The notes beneath the pieces are model-generated. The model worked only from the letters and a program-made list of their open reading frames with translations, searched no databases and was not told where the DNA came from. 64,000 bases of DNA. Source: Balaenoptera acutorostrata. Its lineage: Eukaryota; Chordata; Mammalia; Artiodactyla; Balaenopteridae. Position numbers and translations under genes: made by a program. Shown in pieces: positions 11,511 through 23,644 of the stretch (its first letter is position 1; the number at the start of each line of letters is the position of its first letter). The stretch is from NCBI RefSeq assembly GCF_949987535.1, contig NC_080081.1, positions 34,760,428 to 34,824,427 on the forward strand, written 5' to 3'.

Positions 11511-14500
11511 GTTCTTTTATTTTTTTAAGGCATACTAATGAGAAGCTTTTGAATTAAATTGATGATACCGAGGGGCAATCCTATATATAGGAGTTATTAA
11601 AAACTGCCATACTTCTTACCATACTTTGCCTAAATGTAAACTCTATTAAAAAATGGCTATGTGTCTCATGGCTTTGTTTTTTCCTTCCATTTTATTGGCC
11701 ATCATGAATGCACAGGAAGTTTTCCATTCCACCTACTCTACAGTCATGCAATAGGTGTAGTTTTACACCTGAAGCTAGATTGAGAATTTTCATAGACAGT
11801 GGTGTGCATTGCTCTACTGGTAACAATGAGACAGTTTTAGGAAACAGATATGCAGTAAATCATTATTGTGTTAAAGGATGTTATCATGTTACCTCTCATG
11901 ACAAGGGAGAGGACGTGGCACGTCTTGAGGACCTTTAACAGAAATAGTCCATTTAAACCTATATCTAAGGATGGAATGCCTTTCTGAGTTTTGCTATTAT
12001 TTACAGATAGGATGGAAGACCAGACATGCCCTACGTCATAAATTGTCTTGCAGTTGGGGTGGGGGGTGGATTTTTGAAGACAAGTAGTGCCACATTCTCC
12101 AAATCAGTGTTCTCTCCACTTATGCTATCTAAAATAAAATCCAAATCTAGGCAGGTGGGCAATTTATGGGTAGTGTATTTCCTTATCTCACAAGATTTAA
12201 GTTAGATACTCTATGCATCACTTAGAAAAGTATTTGGAACAGTTATCTGCTCAAGAATGTTGGTTCCCTTTGTCTACAGAGAAAGAAATCAAGAATTTAA
12301 CTATGTCTCCATACATGGAAATAAAAGCATTATGCAAATCAAGTTTTTTTTTCTGTAGTTTTCCTCTAAACTGCAATTTACATATTTGTTCTTGAGGTTT
12401 TTTTAGTTTGTTTGTTTTGTTTTAATCTAAGTATTTTGAGTTTTCAGTTTATATCATCTTTACTAGGATCCAGCTTAAAGAAAAAAACAACATTGGATTA
12501 TAAATCTATAAAGACTCCAATAAGGGATGCATGCTGATTCCAGTTTCTCCTCCAAACATTACTCAGAGGCCAAAGGCAACAGGATTAAATTTTTCTTCTG
12601 TTGCTTTTGAGTTTCTAATGATGAACCTAAATCCTTTCAATCCCAACATAATCATAGCTCATGCTGCACCCCAACTTAAATGCAATATTCAAGTTTAGGC
12701 AGTGGGTGGAAGGAGAGAGAAGTCTATTCCAGTAATATTGGAGACAGCCTCCTTTTTTTTTTGTTTACTATTAATTCATATTCCTCAAGGGTCTCCAATC
12801 TTTTATTTCATATATATATATATATATATTTGATTCCACTATAATCCTTTTTATTCTAAGAGCCTTCATAGGCTTGGAATAATTGCTAATGATGCAAATA
12901 GCTGAGATTATAGTCCTCTCAAAATGTCCATTTATTGTCCAAATTGAAGCCTACTCTTGGCTTCAAATAACCAAAGCTCTAGGTTTTATTTTTAAAGGTA
13001 GACTAGCCTTATGATTATTTTTTTCCATAGTACATGGAAGGTACAGTGAGAAACTCTAAAGTTAGAATTCAAATTAGAGTTTATATTTTCTCTTTGAACA
13101 AAAATTTGTCTTCTTACAGCATTCATGTATGAAACACTCATGGACTGAACACTGTCAATGTTTCAGGAATCATGGCAGTGGATGGAGACGAAATAATCCC
13201 ATTCTCATTGGTTTAGACCAGCCCCAAAAGAGAAATATTTATTTATCAGGAGCGAATTTTAAGAGGGAAGTTCAGAATCATGAAAGTGACATGATCAATA
13301 GTCAATAGGACACTATAAACACATGTATTTCTTTCTTTCTACCAATTATTTATGGCTAATAATTTAAATCTGCACCACCAAATGAGAAAAATTATAGTAT
13401 GTATGAAATTAATTCAGATGATTAAAGATAGTTACTATTTCTTTTTTCACATAATAGGTTTCTCTCTGTACAATGGTACATTTTTTTATACTTTGTTTAC
13501 AACCTTGCAATTTGTAATGTTGAAGAAAAGAACTGGGCAAAGATCAGTGATTTTGCCATAAATGTCAATAAGTTTTTTAAAGGATGTTAAGCTAAAGGAT
13601 ATTAGAATGGAATACTGCAGTAACTAATTTTTAGAACCCATAGAATCAACATAATTAAAATCAATCGCAAAGCAAATTTCACAGGGTGTATTTTTTTTAG
13701 ATAACAAAAATTTAACTCTTAACACCAAGTAAAACTGTCGCTGATATTCCAAGCAAAAATGTTATGCTTTTACATTGTTTTCATTTAATTATGGCAGAAG
13801 ACCTCTGTTTAATGACAACAAATAATTCATATGATATTATCAATAATAATGTAATGTAATTAAACTAGTATATATAAACTGTAATATGTAGAGTAAGTTT
13901 ATGAATACAAATTGCAAATCCAATATGCGTCTTGCAAAGAAAAGAATTAATCCAGATCTTAAATAGTCAAGTAATGTATGTTTTCTTTAATTGATATTTT
14001 CCATAATTTACCTTTTTATTGAAGGTATTGTATAGTTTATTTGTATAATTAAATATTAAGGTAAGCCATGACAGTTTTTTAAAAATTATAATCATTAAGA
14101 GAAATTAAGTCAGACATAAAAGAAAGTTTAAGAGCCAATAGAAAGTCATTCCAGGAAACCATAAAAATACTTTCTTGAGTAACTGATACTCAGTATCATC
14201 CAAGGAAGCAATCTTTCTTTGCTTAGTGTTGGCTAGTTAATACCATACACCTGATTGCAAAGCATTCTAAAGTGAAATTTCTATGGAACCTTATATACCA
14301 GGACTTCATAAGAACAAAATAATCAATGAACTTCATTTTCCACAAATACTAGCATCATAGTTTGCACCTATTACTTACAAAAATATTTCTAGGGAAATAA
14401 AGTTCAGAATATTGTTTCTTTCCTACTTCGTGAAAAATGCTATGAAATATAATAATTTGTATTTAACAAAACTTAAAATAAAGAACATGTATTAATAGGA

Positions 14501-15605
14501 CATGTATGTGTAAAGAAAGGGCTTATGGGATTAATAGATAACCACCATATAGATTTTTATTTATGTTGTTGATCAATCAATTACTTTAAAAATACCTCCA
14601 ATTTTAGCTTAGGAAATATTGTAGAACTTGATTAGTAAGTTTGCTACCTATGATATTTTTATGGTAGACCAAATATCCTAATTTGTGTGAGTAACATAAA
14701 TTTAAATAAAATGAAAACCTACAAGTTGCCATAATGTCCACAGAGCTATAAGATTTCAAAAAGATTTTTATTGTATTATAAGAATTATGATGTTATATAG
14801 AATGAAAGCACTGTAAAAAATCTGGATTTTTTGATATGTAGTATCAGTTCCATTTATTAATGATAGTTATGGTGATATTTGTTTTTGTGATAACCCACAT
14901 ATAATATCTGTCCTAAGAATGACATGACCAAAGGCATTTGTAATTATATTTACTTCTGAAAGATTATGGTTTATAGTTAAAACAAAAGAGGCATCCTGTC
15001 ATTTTCTAAACCCGTTAAATGTGACAGAATCTATTTTTCTGCCAACTTGTGAGGACCAGGCAGTGAGCAAATTTGCTGTGGTCAGCTAAGTGTAACCACT
15101 GAGGAGGAAAGTGAATTTAATAATGCATTATTGTTCTTCACTGAAGGTGAACTGTTACAGTGCCTTTGTTATAGCCGACTTTGCCTCTGCTTAGGTTTCC
15201 AGATGCTGTGTAGATTACCTGCTTAAAATCTCTAATGCATGATAAAATATAGCAGGTATACTTTTATAATGCATCCTTTTTAGGGCCATAATACTGAATC
15301 TAATTGGAAATATTTTCTAATTATATTGCCTTGTGAATTCATATTATAAATAAACATTTGCTATACAATATAGAATGTGACATGAAAGTAGAAATTCATA
15401 AAGCTTATCTTATACTATTGGTGATTTATTTTGTTGATACTGTAAAGAAATTTCTAATATTTTATGATATGATAAAGAATATCATCTTTTAAATCAAGTT
15501 TATTTTATTTTCCATATTTTGAAACAAACTAAAAAATAGAAGAAACTCTTGAAAATAGATTCAGTTCTCCCATAACTACAGTGTTTTAATGCTCTTTCTT
15601 TTCCA
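11511..15605. other. Unassigned intronic stretch
   Basis: Mostly AT-rich with no gene. It holds a (TA)n run at 12810-12829 and a possible L2-like remnant at 13120-13215. A TAAT-GTA-ATTA motif sits at 13852-13862 in a very AT-rich setting. The rest is not recognisable. Confidence 0.4.
12810..12829. repeat. (AT)n microsatellite
   Basis: Ten uninterrupted AT units. Confidence 0.95.
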
Positions 15606-15618
15606 GTTCTAACTTATT
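15606..15618. repeat. Target-site duplication, left copy (CHR SINE 1)
   Basis: GTTCTAACTTATT here is repeated exactly at 15966-15978 on the other side of the SINE. This marks retrotransposition by L1 machinery. Confidence 0.85.
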
Positions 15619-15644
15619 ATTTTTTTTTTTCAAATTATTTTCCC

Positions 15645-15675
<31 letters not shown>

Positions 15676-15965
15676 TTTTTGGCTGTGTTGGGTCTTCGGT
15701 TCGTGCGAGGGCTTTCTCTGGTTACGGCAAGTGGGGGCTAATCCTCATCGCGGTGCGGGGACCGCTCTTCATCGCGGTGCGCGGGCCCCTCACTATCGCG
15801 GCCCCTCCCGCTGCGGGGCACAGGCTCCAGACGCGCAGGCTCAGTAGTTGTGGCTCACGGGCCCAGCTGCTCCGTGGCATGTGGGATCTTCCCAGACCAG
15901 GGCTCGAACCCGTGTCCCCTGCATTAGCAGGCAGACTCTCAACCACTGCGCCACCAGGGAAGCCC
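15619..15965 (-). mobile_element. CHR-type (cetacean) tRNA-Glu-derived SINE, antisense
   Basis: On the minus strand the element starts with the tRNA-derived head: GGGCTTCCCTGGTGGCGCAG and then the B-box-like GGGTTCGAGCCCTGGTCTGG. It continues through the CHR body and ends in an A-rich tail, which on the + strand is a TTTA repeat plus T-run at 15620-15680. The family is typical of cetaceans and hippos. The body is very CpG-rich and has an internal repeat of TCATCGCGGTGCG (15745 and 15769). The open frames over it on both strands are SINE translations, not genes. Confidence 0.92.
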
Positions 15966-15978
15966 GTTCTAACTTATT
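15966..15978. repeat. Target-site duplication, right copy (CHR SINE 1)
   Basis: An exact repeat of 15606-15618. Confidence 0.85.
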
Positions 15979-16924
15979 TTGATGCTTTCTTTTTAAATGC
16001 ATTGATTAACTGTAGAATTTTCATAACATTTTTAGCTCTCATTGAGTTGAAAATTGCATGGTAAAGAATTCGAGTTTGCTGTGATTTTTCTTTTTCTATT
16101 TTGTCCATGTTCAATTCATGAAAAAATAAAATAAAATACGTGGAAGATAATGTCTTGAAAGAATTAGAAAGAAATGTAAGCTTTATTTAGGAAATCAAAA
16201 CATGAGGAATATGTGCATGTAGATTACTTATATCATTGTAAATTCTCATATTGATAGAGGTTCCTGTCATTAAGATTTTCAAAGAGTTCATGAAAATATT
16301 GCAAGTTGTAGGCTCCTGTTAGCTTAACATGTTATAGATTCATAGTTGAGAATCAAACAGTTAATTTGGAAGTTATCTCTCAGAGATTTTTTTTTTTTTC
16401 TAGTGAGTCTTTTGAAGGAGATGTTTCTTATAATCCATAACTGAAAAGCACACAAAACCTAATCTCTGGTGTCACTGCTGAACTTTATGGGAAAGAGGCT
16501 AAGAAAAGCATTTTTCTGAATATCAGGAGCACCCATCAATGAATATCACTACAGACCATAGAACATGCAAGTTCCAGAGGCAGGAGGAAACCAGGAGTTG
16601 ACTAAAAAAAAAAAATAGCAGCTAGACCCAGTGTGAGAATGCTTTTATAGAACAGTATATAAGAAAGCGATTTCCACCATTGTTTTCCTCTTAACAAATA
16701 AAGCTCTGTGAATATAGTAGAACCATAACAGTTTTAGCTACATTTGCACTTTAACATATAGGTATTAAATATTTTGATTCTATTCAGTAATTACAAAATA
16801 AAATATAATCAACTGTGCAGTCTTGAAGAAAGAGAAATGAATTATAGTGTGATGGTAAATATAAATATCTACTTTCTAAAATAATTTAAACTCTTTAATT
16901 ACACTGTTAACAATGTTAGTCCTT
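15979..16924. other. Unassigned intronic stretch
   Basis: AT-rich sequence with short T- and A-runs (16387-16399, 16603-16614). No repeat or gene is recognised. Confidence 0.4.
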
Positions 16925-18035
16925 CTTTTTATTTTATTAATTTTTTAAATTATATACATTTCAGATGTACAGCATTATAATTCAACATCTGTATATACTA
17001 CAAAGCGATCACCAGAAGTCTAGCTCTTATCCATCACCATACAGTTGACCCCTTCAACCATTTTGCCCACACCCAACCCCCTTCCCCTCTGATCTGTTCT
17101 CTGCATCTATGAGTTCACTTTTGTTTCATTTTGTTTGTTGGTTGGTTTTGTTTTAGTTACAAAAATTTTTTTTAGATTCTCCTTATGAGGGAGATCATAA
17201 GACATGTGTCTTTCTTTGTCTGATTTACTTTGTTTAGTGTAATAACATCTAGGTACATCTGTGTTATTGCAAATGGCTGAGCAGTATTTCAGTTTATGGC
17301 TGAGTAGTATTCCATTGTATTACATATATACCACTCCTTCTTTATCCATTCACCTATTGACAGACACTTAGATTGTTTCCATATATATCTTGGCTGTTGT
17401 GCATAATGCTTCAGTGAACATAGGGGTGTATATATCTTCTCAAATTAGTGTTTTCATGTTCTTTGGATAAATATCCAGAAGTGGAAGAGCTGCATTATAT
17501 GGTAGTTTTATTCTTAATTTTTTGAGGAAACTCCATACTGTTTTCTACAGTGGCTGCACCAATTTACAGTCCCACCAGCAGTGTACGAGAGTCCCTTTTT
17601 CTCCACACCTTCCCCAACACGTGTTATTCTTTGTCTTTTTGATAATAGCCATTCTAACAGGTGTGAGGTATCTGTTTCTGTGTCAGTATCATACTGTTTT
17701 GATGAGGTTAGTTTTGTAGTAGTTTGACATCAGGGACCATGATACCTCCAACTTTGTTCTTCTTTCTCAGTATTGTTTTGGCTATTCAAGGTCTTTGTTG
17801 GTTCCATACAAATTTTAGAATTACTTATTCTAGTTCTGTGAAATATGCCATTGGCATTTTGATAGGGATTACATTGAATCTATAGATTGCTTTGGGTAGT
17901 ATTGACATTTTAACAATATTCATTTTTCTAATCCATGAGCATGAAATATCCTTCCATTTTTTTGTGTCTTCTTAAATTTCTTTCATCCATGCCTTATAGT
18001 TTTCAGTCTACAAGTCTTTCACCGCCTAGTTGGTC
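16925..18035 (-). mobile_element. LINE-1 3' part with internal deletion, antisense
   Basis: From left to right it holds an L1 3' UTR (CATTTCAGATGTACAGCATT, CCCACACCCAACCCCCTTCC), then the ORF2 C-terminal region in reverse (GAGTAGTATTCCATTGTATT, TTTATCCATTCACCTATTGA, CAATTTACAGTCCCACCAGC). At about 17675 the expected sequence after ACAGGTGTGAGGTATCT jumps to a part normally far upstream in ORF2 (GTCAGTATCATACTGTTTTG, CAGGGACCATGATACCTCC). An internal stretch has therefore been lost or rearranged. The right end at about 18035 is the 5' truncation. It is older than the 4366 copy and non-functional. Confidence 0.9.
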
Positions 18036-19394
18036 TTCCTTTAAAAAGGACAGGAAAGATTAAACAAAATTGAAATGCAACAAATACATGTTTAACTTGA
18101 TGCTGAAATCTTGATTTAAAACAAAATAGAAGTAGACTTCCATAGGCAAGAAAGGTGCCTAACACTTGAACCTTCAGTCAGTCTTAAAGATTTTTCTTTT
18201 TAAACTAAATTTGTGATATAGCTTGCAGTTTCTAAAAATCTTCAGAAACTTCTGCAGGTTGATTTTCAGCTGCAGGTTGATTTTTTCCCCAGTGATTTTC
18301 TCTGGGGAAATTCATGTGAAAGTTTGTTTATTTCAGACTGCTGATTTTCTTAACACTTGAGGTTCCTTTTTTTCCCACAGATCTAGTGTTAAAGAAAGCC
18401 CCCACATGATCCCAGTTCTTCAGGACCTATTTTCATGGGTCCCGCCTCTCTTGTTAGATCTTCAGGAGCCTCATTCCCTCTTTTTTGGATATTAGAGTCT
18501 TCTTTAGCCACTGTAGAGTTTATGGCTGGTCTTATGGTCTCATGGAATTAATTACATGGTTCTTATTTAATATCTTCAGAGGAGTAAAATGCACTAGTGA
18601 GAAATACATTAACTCTATGCCATTCAAACTAAATCCCGACGTTCGTAAGTCACTTCAAATGGTAAATGTAGTCTTGAAATATCTAACTTACTATAGGAAT
18701 TACATGATTCTGTGTAAATGGAGTGTCAGCGTTTCCTTCCAAGTTCACAATCTCTTTTCTGTGTTCTCTCTAATCCCTTTCCTTGCTCAGAATTCTTATA
18801 TAGGTAGGGAAGACCTTCCAAAGTTTCTTTTGTCACTCCTGCTTCTTCAAACACTGCAGACAAAATCAATTTTGCATAAAGTAATTCTCCTTGGAGGAAA
18901 ACAAACAGAACAACAACACAAACAAACAAAAACTCATAGAACTACACTTATCTTCTTCCTAATAAAATGATGAAATTGATGATAGCTTCAGGTATTTTAT
19001 CTTAAAAGTTCAAATAATTAGATTTTTAACCTTAGTATTATTTTAATTCCTTCTATACTCTAGCCTTGAGAAACAATCAATGTGAAGTATCTAAAAGCAG
19101 TGGCCTTGGGTAGGGCATCTAGTTTTAAAGGTCAAACAATAGTGTACCCTGACATCCAGTTGATGGGTGGTTATGTTTGCAGGTCTAGAGAAGTAGGAAA
19201 GGGTTCAGTGAAAATTCAGAAGCTGGAATATCTGATGCATAAAATGATTTGGATTTTTGTGGGGTATATTTAGGGAAAACGCTAGTATCACTCATGTATT
19301 TATGATTTCAGTAGGAAGAACTTGATGGAAATATATAAATATGCATATATATACACAAATATATGCATTTTCTGTACATTTCTAGAAAACGGCA
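18036..19394. other. Unassigned intronic stretch
   Basis: A direct repeat and a hairpin sit at 18252-18310 (listed separately), and an acceptor-like CTTTTTTTCCCACAG ends at 18380. The 161-codon open frame at 18485-18970 begins at a TTG and has no recognisable domain, so I treat it as chance. Confidence 0.4.
18252..18310. repeat. 18-bp-period direct repeat followed by a 9-bp hairpin
   Basis: CTGCAGGTTGATTTT occurs at 18252-18266 and again at 18270-18284. It is followed directly by an inverted repeat with arms TTTCCCCAG (18284-18292) and CTGGGGAAA (18302-18310). Confidence 0.85.
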
Positions 19395-19615
19395 AATATG
19401 TATTGAGCAGCTACTCTGCATCAGGCATCATACCAGATCCTGGAGATGCAAAGAGGAACAGGGCATCACAAGGGGCACAATTTCTAATAAGGAAAACAAA
19501 CATGAGACAAAATTATAGTGTGATAAATCTAACAACTGCAATATATCCAAGGTGGCATCAAAGAAGGAATGATTAAGTATGAAGGAGCCGTTGAAGGCTT
19601 TGTTGTATCTCTCCT
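19395..19615 (-). mobile_element. L2 3'-end fragment, antisense
   Basis: ATGTATTGAGCAGCTACTCT, GCATCAGGCATCATACCAG and CCTGGAGATGCAAAGAGG follow the reverse complement of the L2 3' end (tail, then 'most common' tract, then upstream UTR). AATTATAGTGTGATAAATCT also fits. Confidence 0.6.
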
Positions 19616-19699
19616 TAGAAGTAGACATGGTAACAACATAGACATTCCTGAAATTTCTTTCCTTCTCCTTCCTCTCCTTTTTCCCCTTTCTTTTTACCA

Positions 19700-20520
19700 A
19701 CGACTATTCATTGAAGCCTGAGGACCAAGCACTGGGCTAGCTCCTGGGGACACAGTGCTGAATAAGATTAAAAAAAAAAAAAAGCCTCTGTAAATGTGGA
19801 GTTTATCTTCTCATCAGAGATCAACTATAAACAAGCGAACAACTACTAGGGAAGCGAACATATGAAGGAATATCAAATGGTATTTTGTGCTATGAGCAAC
19901 ATAAAATGGGGTCATGTGATAAGAACAGGGCAGGGCATTATGAGTAAAGATGACCCCAAGAGGCCTCTCTGGGGTACTATTTGAACTGACGTCTGAATGA
20001 CAAGACAATGCCTGGCAGCCAGGGAAAGTCCAGAGATGGGAGGGGAGTTATTTTAGGCAAAGGGACAAGCAAGTCCATGGACCTGAGTAGAAGGAGCCTG
20101 ACATGAAACCTGGTGGCTGGCCCATAAAGATTAAGGTGGAAAACATGGTAAGAAGTCCGGAAGGTAGGGAGGTACCAGATCATTTGTACTCTGTGATAAG
20201 AAGTTTGTATTTTATAAGCACCCATTGAGGATTTTAAGCAGGGGAATGGCATAATTTTAAGTGGCTTTTGTGCTGCGAATATATAATATATAATGGGGTG
20301 GGAGGACTAAAATTGAAGAAGAAACTAGTTAAGTGGCTGTTAACGAGTGTAGGAGAGAAATGCTGTTGACTTTGACTAAGGTGTTGGCAATTAAAATGGA
20401 GAGAAATGGATTGCTTGGAGTGATGCTGAATGGGTTTGCTCGGAGATTTAATAATGGAGAGCATGATAGGAAAAGAGAAATCAGAGTCTCTTACATTGAG
20501 GTGTGAGCCTTTTGTGAAGT
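19700..20520 (-). mobile_element. L2 LINE 3' region, antisense
   Basis: The stretch contains, in L2 antisense order, GGGCTAGCTCCTGGGGACAC and GGCCTCTCTGGGGTACTATT (end of ORF2). GAACTGACGTCTGAATGACA, GAGGATTTTAAGCAGGGGAA and a final AAGGTGTTGGCAATTAAAAT and GAGAGAAATGGATTGCTTGG follow. It is one of the longest L2 pieces in the window and is strongly diverged with no intact frame. An A-run at 19770-19784 is a later expansion. Confidence 0.75.
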
Positions 20521-23428
20521 CCATGAGGGTTACCACTTTCAACCCATCACGCAGTTGAGTTGCCCATACAGACAAAACACTCAAAGTATTTGTTGAGTGA
20601 ATGCATTGCATATCATGCTTAAGCTTGATTTGAGGAATGAAGTGTGTCACACAATTACACCAAAGTTAAAATACTTATATTCATAGCCACTTGGTAGAAA
20701 ATGCAGTCAAGAAATTGATTGATAAATGTCTTTCTTCTCCCATATGCTCTGTTTCCCACAGCACACTGCCTGTCAATAGTTTTCTAAGTATTTTACATTA
20801 AGCCCTAAGGTTTTGAGAGGAGAGGATGTCTCAAGAATGAGGTGAGATGAGATCACAGCATTCCGTGGACTAATCCTTTAACCAAAATAGCTCTGCCTAG
20901 AACTTTAGGGATAAAATTTCACTTGAAAAAGGATTCGCCTGCTAAAAATATATAAAGTGTTTTAAATCGACTTTTTCAGTAAATTTACTAATTTTAAAAA
21001 ACATTTAACTTAGACTATCACTTACACTGTTTTTTTTTTTTTTTACAGAATGTTAACTTTAGTTACATCAATATTTGTTAAATTTTTACTAGGACATAGT
21101 TTAGGAGGATCAAATCAATACACTCCCCTTAATAATTTACCCTTAAAATGAGAGTAAATAAAATTCTTTATCAAATAAAACAAATATGGGCATTAGTCAC
21201 TCAAAGAAAAATACTTTAACGACCATGTTTAACCATTTTCAACTCTAATTTTGGTGCAGAATTTTCACTCATTATTTTATAAAGAAACTCTCCAACAAAC
21301 TAAAATATGTACAATTAAATGCATCTTTTCCCTCTAGTCAACTTGGGAGAAAATGTTAAACCATTGTTCGACACTTTTAAAGCCTTCTTTAGATTATTAT
21401 TGAATCTTCAAAATATTTATACAAATATTTTCAGTTGTCATAAGATTTTATTAAGGTTTAATGTATTTTGGGAAGTTATCAAAAGTGAAGATTGGCAATC
21501 TTGACTTTAATACAGTAAATAAAGTGCAAACCAAGCCATTTAAGTATTCATAGCAAATATTTTAAAGCAAAATATACTCAGCATCAAAGCACTGACTTGG
21601 GAAAAATTCATCTGAATTAATTTTAGCCTTTTTTAATCCACAGAACCAGTTAAGGAACTTACCATGTCTATAAAATAAAGCAAATGTATTGTTACTTTCC
21701 ATATCAAGTTTGCTGACATTGTCTCATTATTTCATGACCAAAATTTGATAATCATTTTCACTACTTTATTATTGATTGGTTAGTTAATAAAAATTTTCCA
21801 AATCGTAATACAAAATCTTAGTAATATGTTATTTGTAAGTTCTTAAGCATGCTGCAAACCATTTGGGAGTTTTAATTTTGTAAAGAAAATTTACATGGTA
21901 GATGCCCATTATTATGTCTATAACATCCTTAGATATAATCAATGTCTAGAAGAAAATGTCTTTAAGGTTTTCTTACACCAAATTTTAATCAGTATTTTGC
22001 ATTGTACAATATTATGACATAACAAGATACTAATATATTGATAATAATAAGCTTGGTTTTCTAAAGATCATTGTTCTGCATTATAAAATTAACTAAATTA
22101 CATAAAATATTTTATACTTACTACCATAATTTTAAGAAACAAACAGATGCTCTAATATGTTAAGTATTGTTCTGAGAGTTAAGATGTCAAAGTTTTCTTG
22201 TCCCTTTTCTTTTAGCTTGTTGTTCTCACCTCTTTTAGAGGAAAAGAAAATTATCTATAATGTATCTAGATAATTTATCTAGAATTTCAGCAGGTTTATT
22301 TGTGTTGGAAAACTTACAGACAGAAACAAACTAAAGGCACAATTATATTTTAGTGGGTTCATTTAAGTGATAAATTTAAACATTTTCCCCGTTCAAATAG
22401 TATGTATACACTATTAAAAATATGGGTTGTAACTTTAATATTTCATGATATTATATGACAATGGAATTTACAGTTTTTATCATCATCAATATTACTTCAT
22501 CTTCATCATCCTCTGCCTCTTTTAGAAGTTTTTCTTTTTCTTAATCTAAGATTTAGAATATTTTATTGTAAAATCTAGATGCTGTTTATTTCTTTTCCTT
22601 CCACATAACTGCAATTCCTGACTTTGGAAACCATCAAAATATCATTTACCCTAAAAGATCTGGTGTTGATATTTTGGTTAATTTTAGAAGTAAAACGTCA
22701 ATATATAATTTAAGAACGTTTTTCCTTTTCTTTATGATTTGTGTAGATATTATTAAGGTAATAAATATTACTCAACGATTCCAAATCCATCAACAAAGTA
22801 AGCACACAGTTAAGATACCAAGGATAATTAGATCTTAAAAACAAATAAATATTTCTTGAAAGATTCAGGTCCTTTCCTTGTTGCTATTGATGTTTGTATT
22901 TTTCTGTCAATTTATGTGTTCCATGTTTAGTATACCTTCAGTCTATCAAGAAAGTCAACAATAATAAAAATGTAAATCCACATAAAATATGTTGCCTCTC
23001 ATTGAGAGAACATTTCAAAGATTTTTTTATCAGTTCTTCATTTTTCCCCTGTCAGATGCTGATATCTTTTACTACCCCTCATATTGCACAGAAATGCAGG
23101 TCCACTGATACTGTCTTCTTGTAGCTAAGCTGTGAAGAAGTCAAAATTTCATTTTGTAAAGGCAGTTATCATGAAGAGTGCCGCAGGCCCAGGTTATTGG
23201 TCCTTATTGAGCAAACCTGAAGATAAGATGTCTAATTTCCTGACCAAGCTTCTAGTGTGTTTATGTGAGTCTTTCTCTCTATGCAAGTGGGGGTAGGGTG
23301 GGAAGAGAGAGAGAAGGGGTTCTTGTATAAAATGTTGAAAAAGTGTTGGAAAGACCCTTAAACTAATTTTAATGAGATTACTTAAAGTGGCATATTCGAA
23401 TTTAATATGGTCTTGAAATAACTGTGGT
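20521..23428. other. Unassigned intronic stretch
   Basis: AT-rich with no named repeat. It has a T-run at 21031-21044 and a TATCTAGATAATTTATCTAG near-repeat around 22262-22282. A purine-rich GGGTGGGAAGAGAGAGAGAA run lies near 23297. No gene is seen. Confidence 0.4.
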
Positions 23429-23644
23429 CAAGTTTTTTTTTTTTTTAATTTAAGTATAGTTGATTTACAATGTTTCAGGTGTACAGCAAAGTGATTAAGT
23501 TGTACATACACGTATTCTTTTTCAGATTCTTTTCCATTATGCAAGATATTGAATATAGTTCGCTGTGCTATAGAGTAGGTCCTTGTTGTTTATCTGTTTT
23601 AAATATAGTAGTGTATATCTGTTAATGCCAAATCTCCAAGTTTT
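23429..23644 (-). mobile_element. LINE-1 3' UTR fragment, antisense, with probable short TSD
   Basis: A T-run at 23433-23446 is followed by AATTTAAGTATAGTTGATTT and AGGTGTACAGCAAAGTGATT. CGCTGTGCTATAGAGTAGGT and CCTTGTTGTTTATCTGTTTT come next. This is the same 3' end as the 4366 copy and is truncated after about 200 bp. CAAGTTTT flanks both ends (23429 and 23637), a plausible short target-site duplication. Confidence 0.85.

Noticed and set aside
13852..13862. TAAT-GTA-ATTA, a P3-type homeodomain motif
   Set aside because: It lies in a run of AT-rich low-complexity sequence (AATAATAATGTAATG), where such motifs are expected by chance.
15722..16064. Frames on both strands with proline- and arginine-rich peptides (ESLPANAGDTGSSPG type)
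   Set aside because: These are the classic spurious translations of the CHR SINE.
18366..18380. Strong acceptor-like pyrimidine tract ending in CCCACAG
   Set aside because: In the phase set by the upstream exon a TGA follows after nine codons, and no donor is seen nearby. Decoy acceptors are common in long introns.
18485..18970. 161-codon open frame on the + strand
   Set aside because: It starts at a TTG, has no recognisable domain or signal and no splice context linking it to DACH1. In 64 kb of AT-rich DNA a run of this size is unusual but possible by chance.
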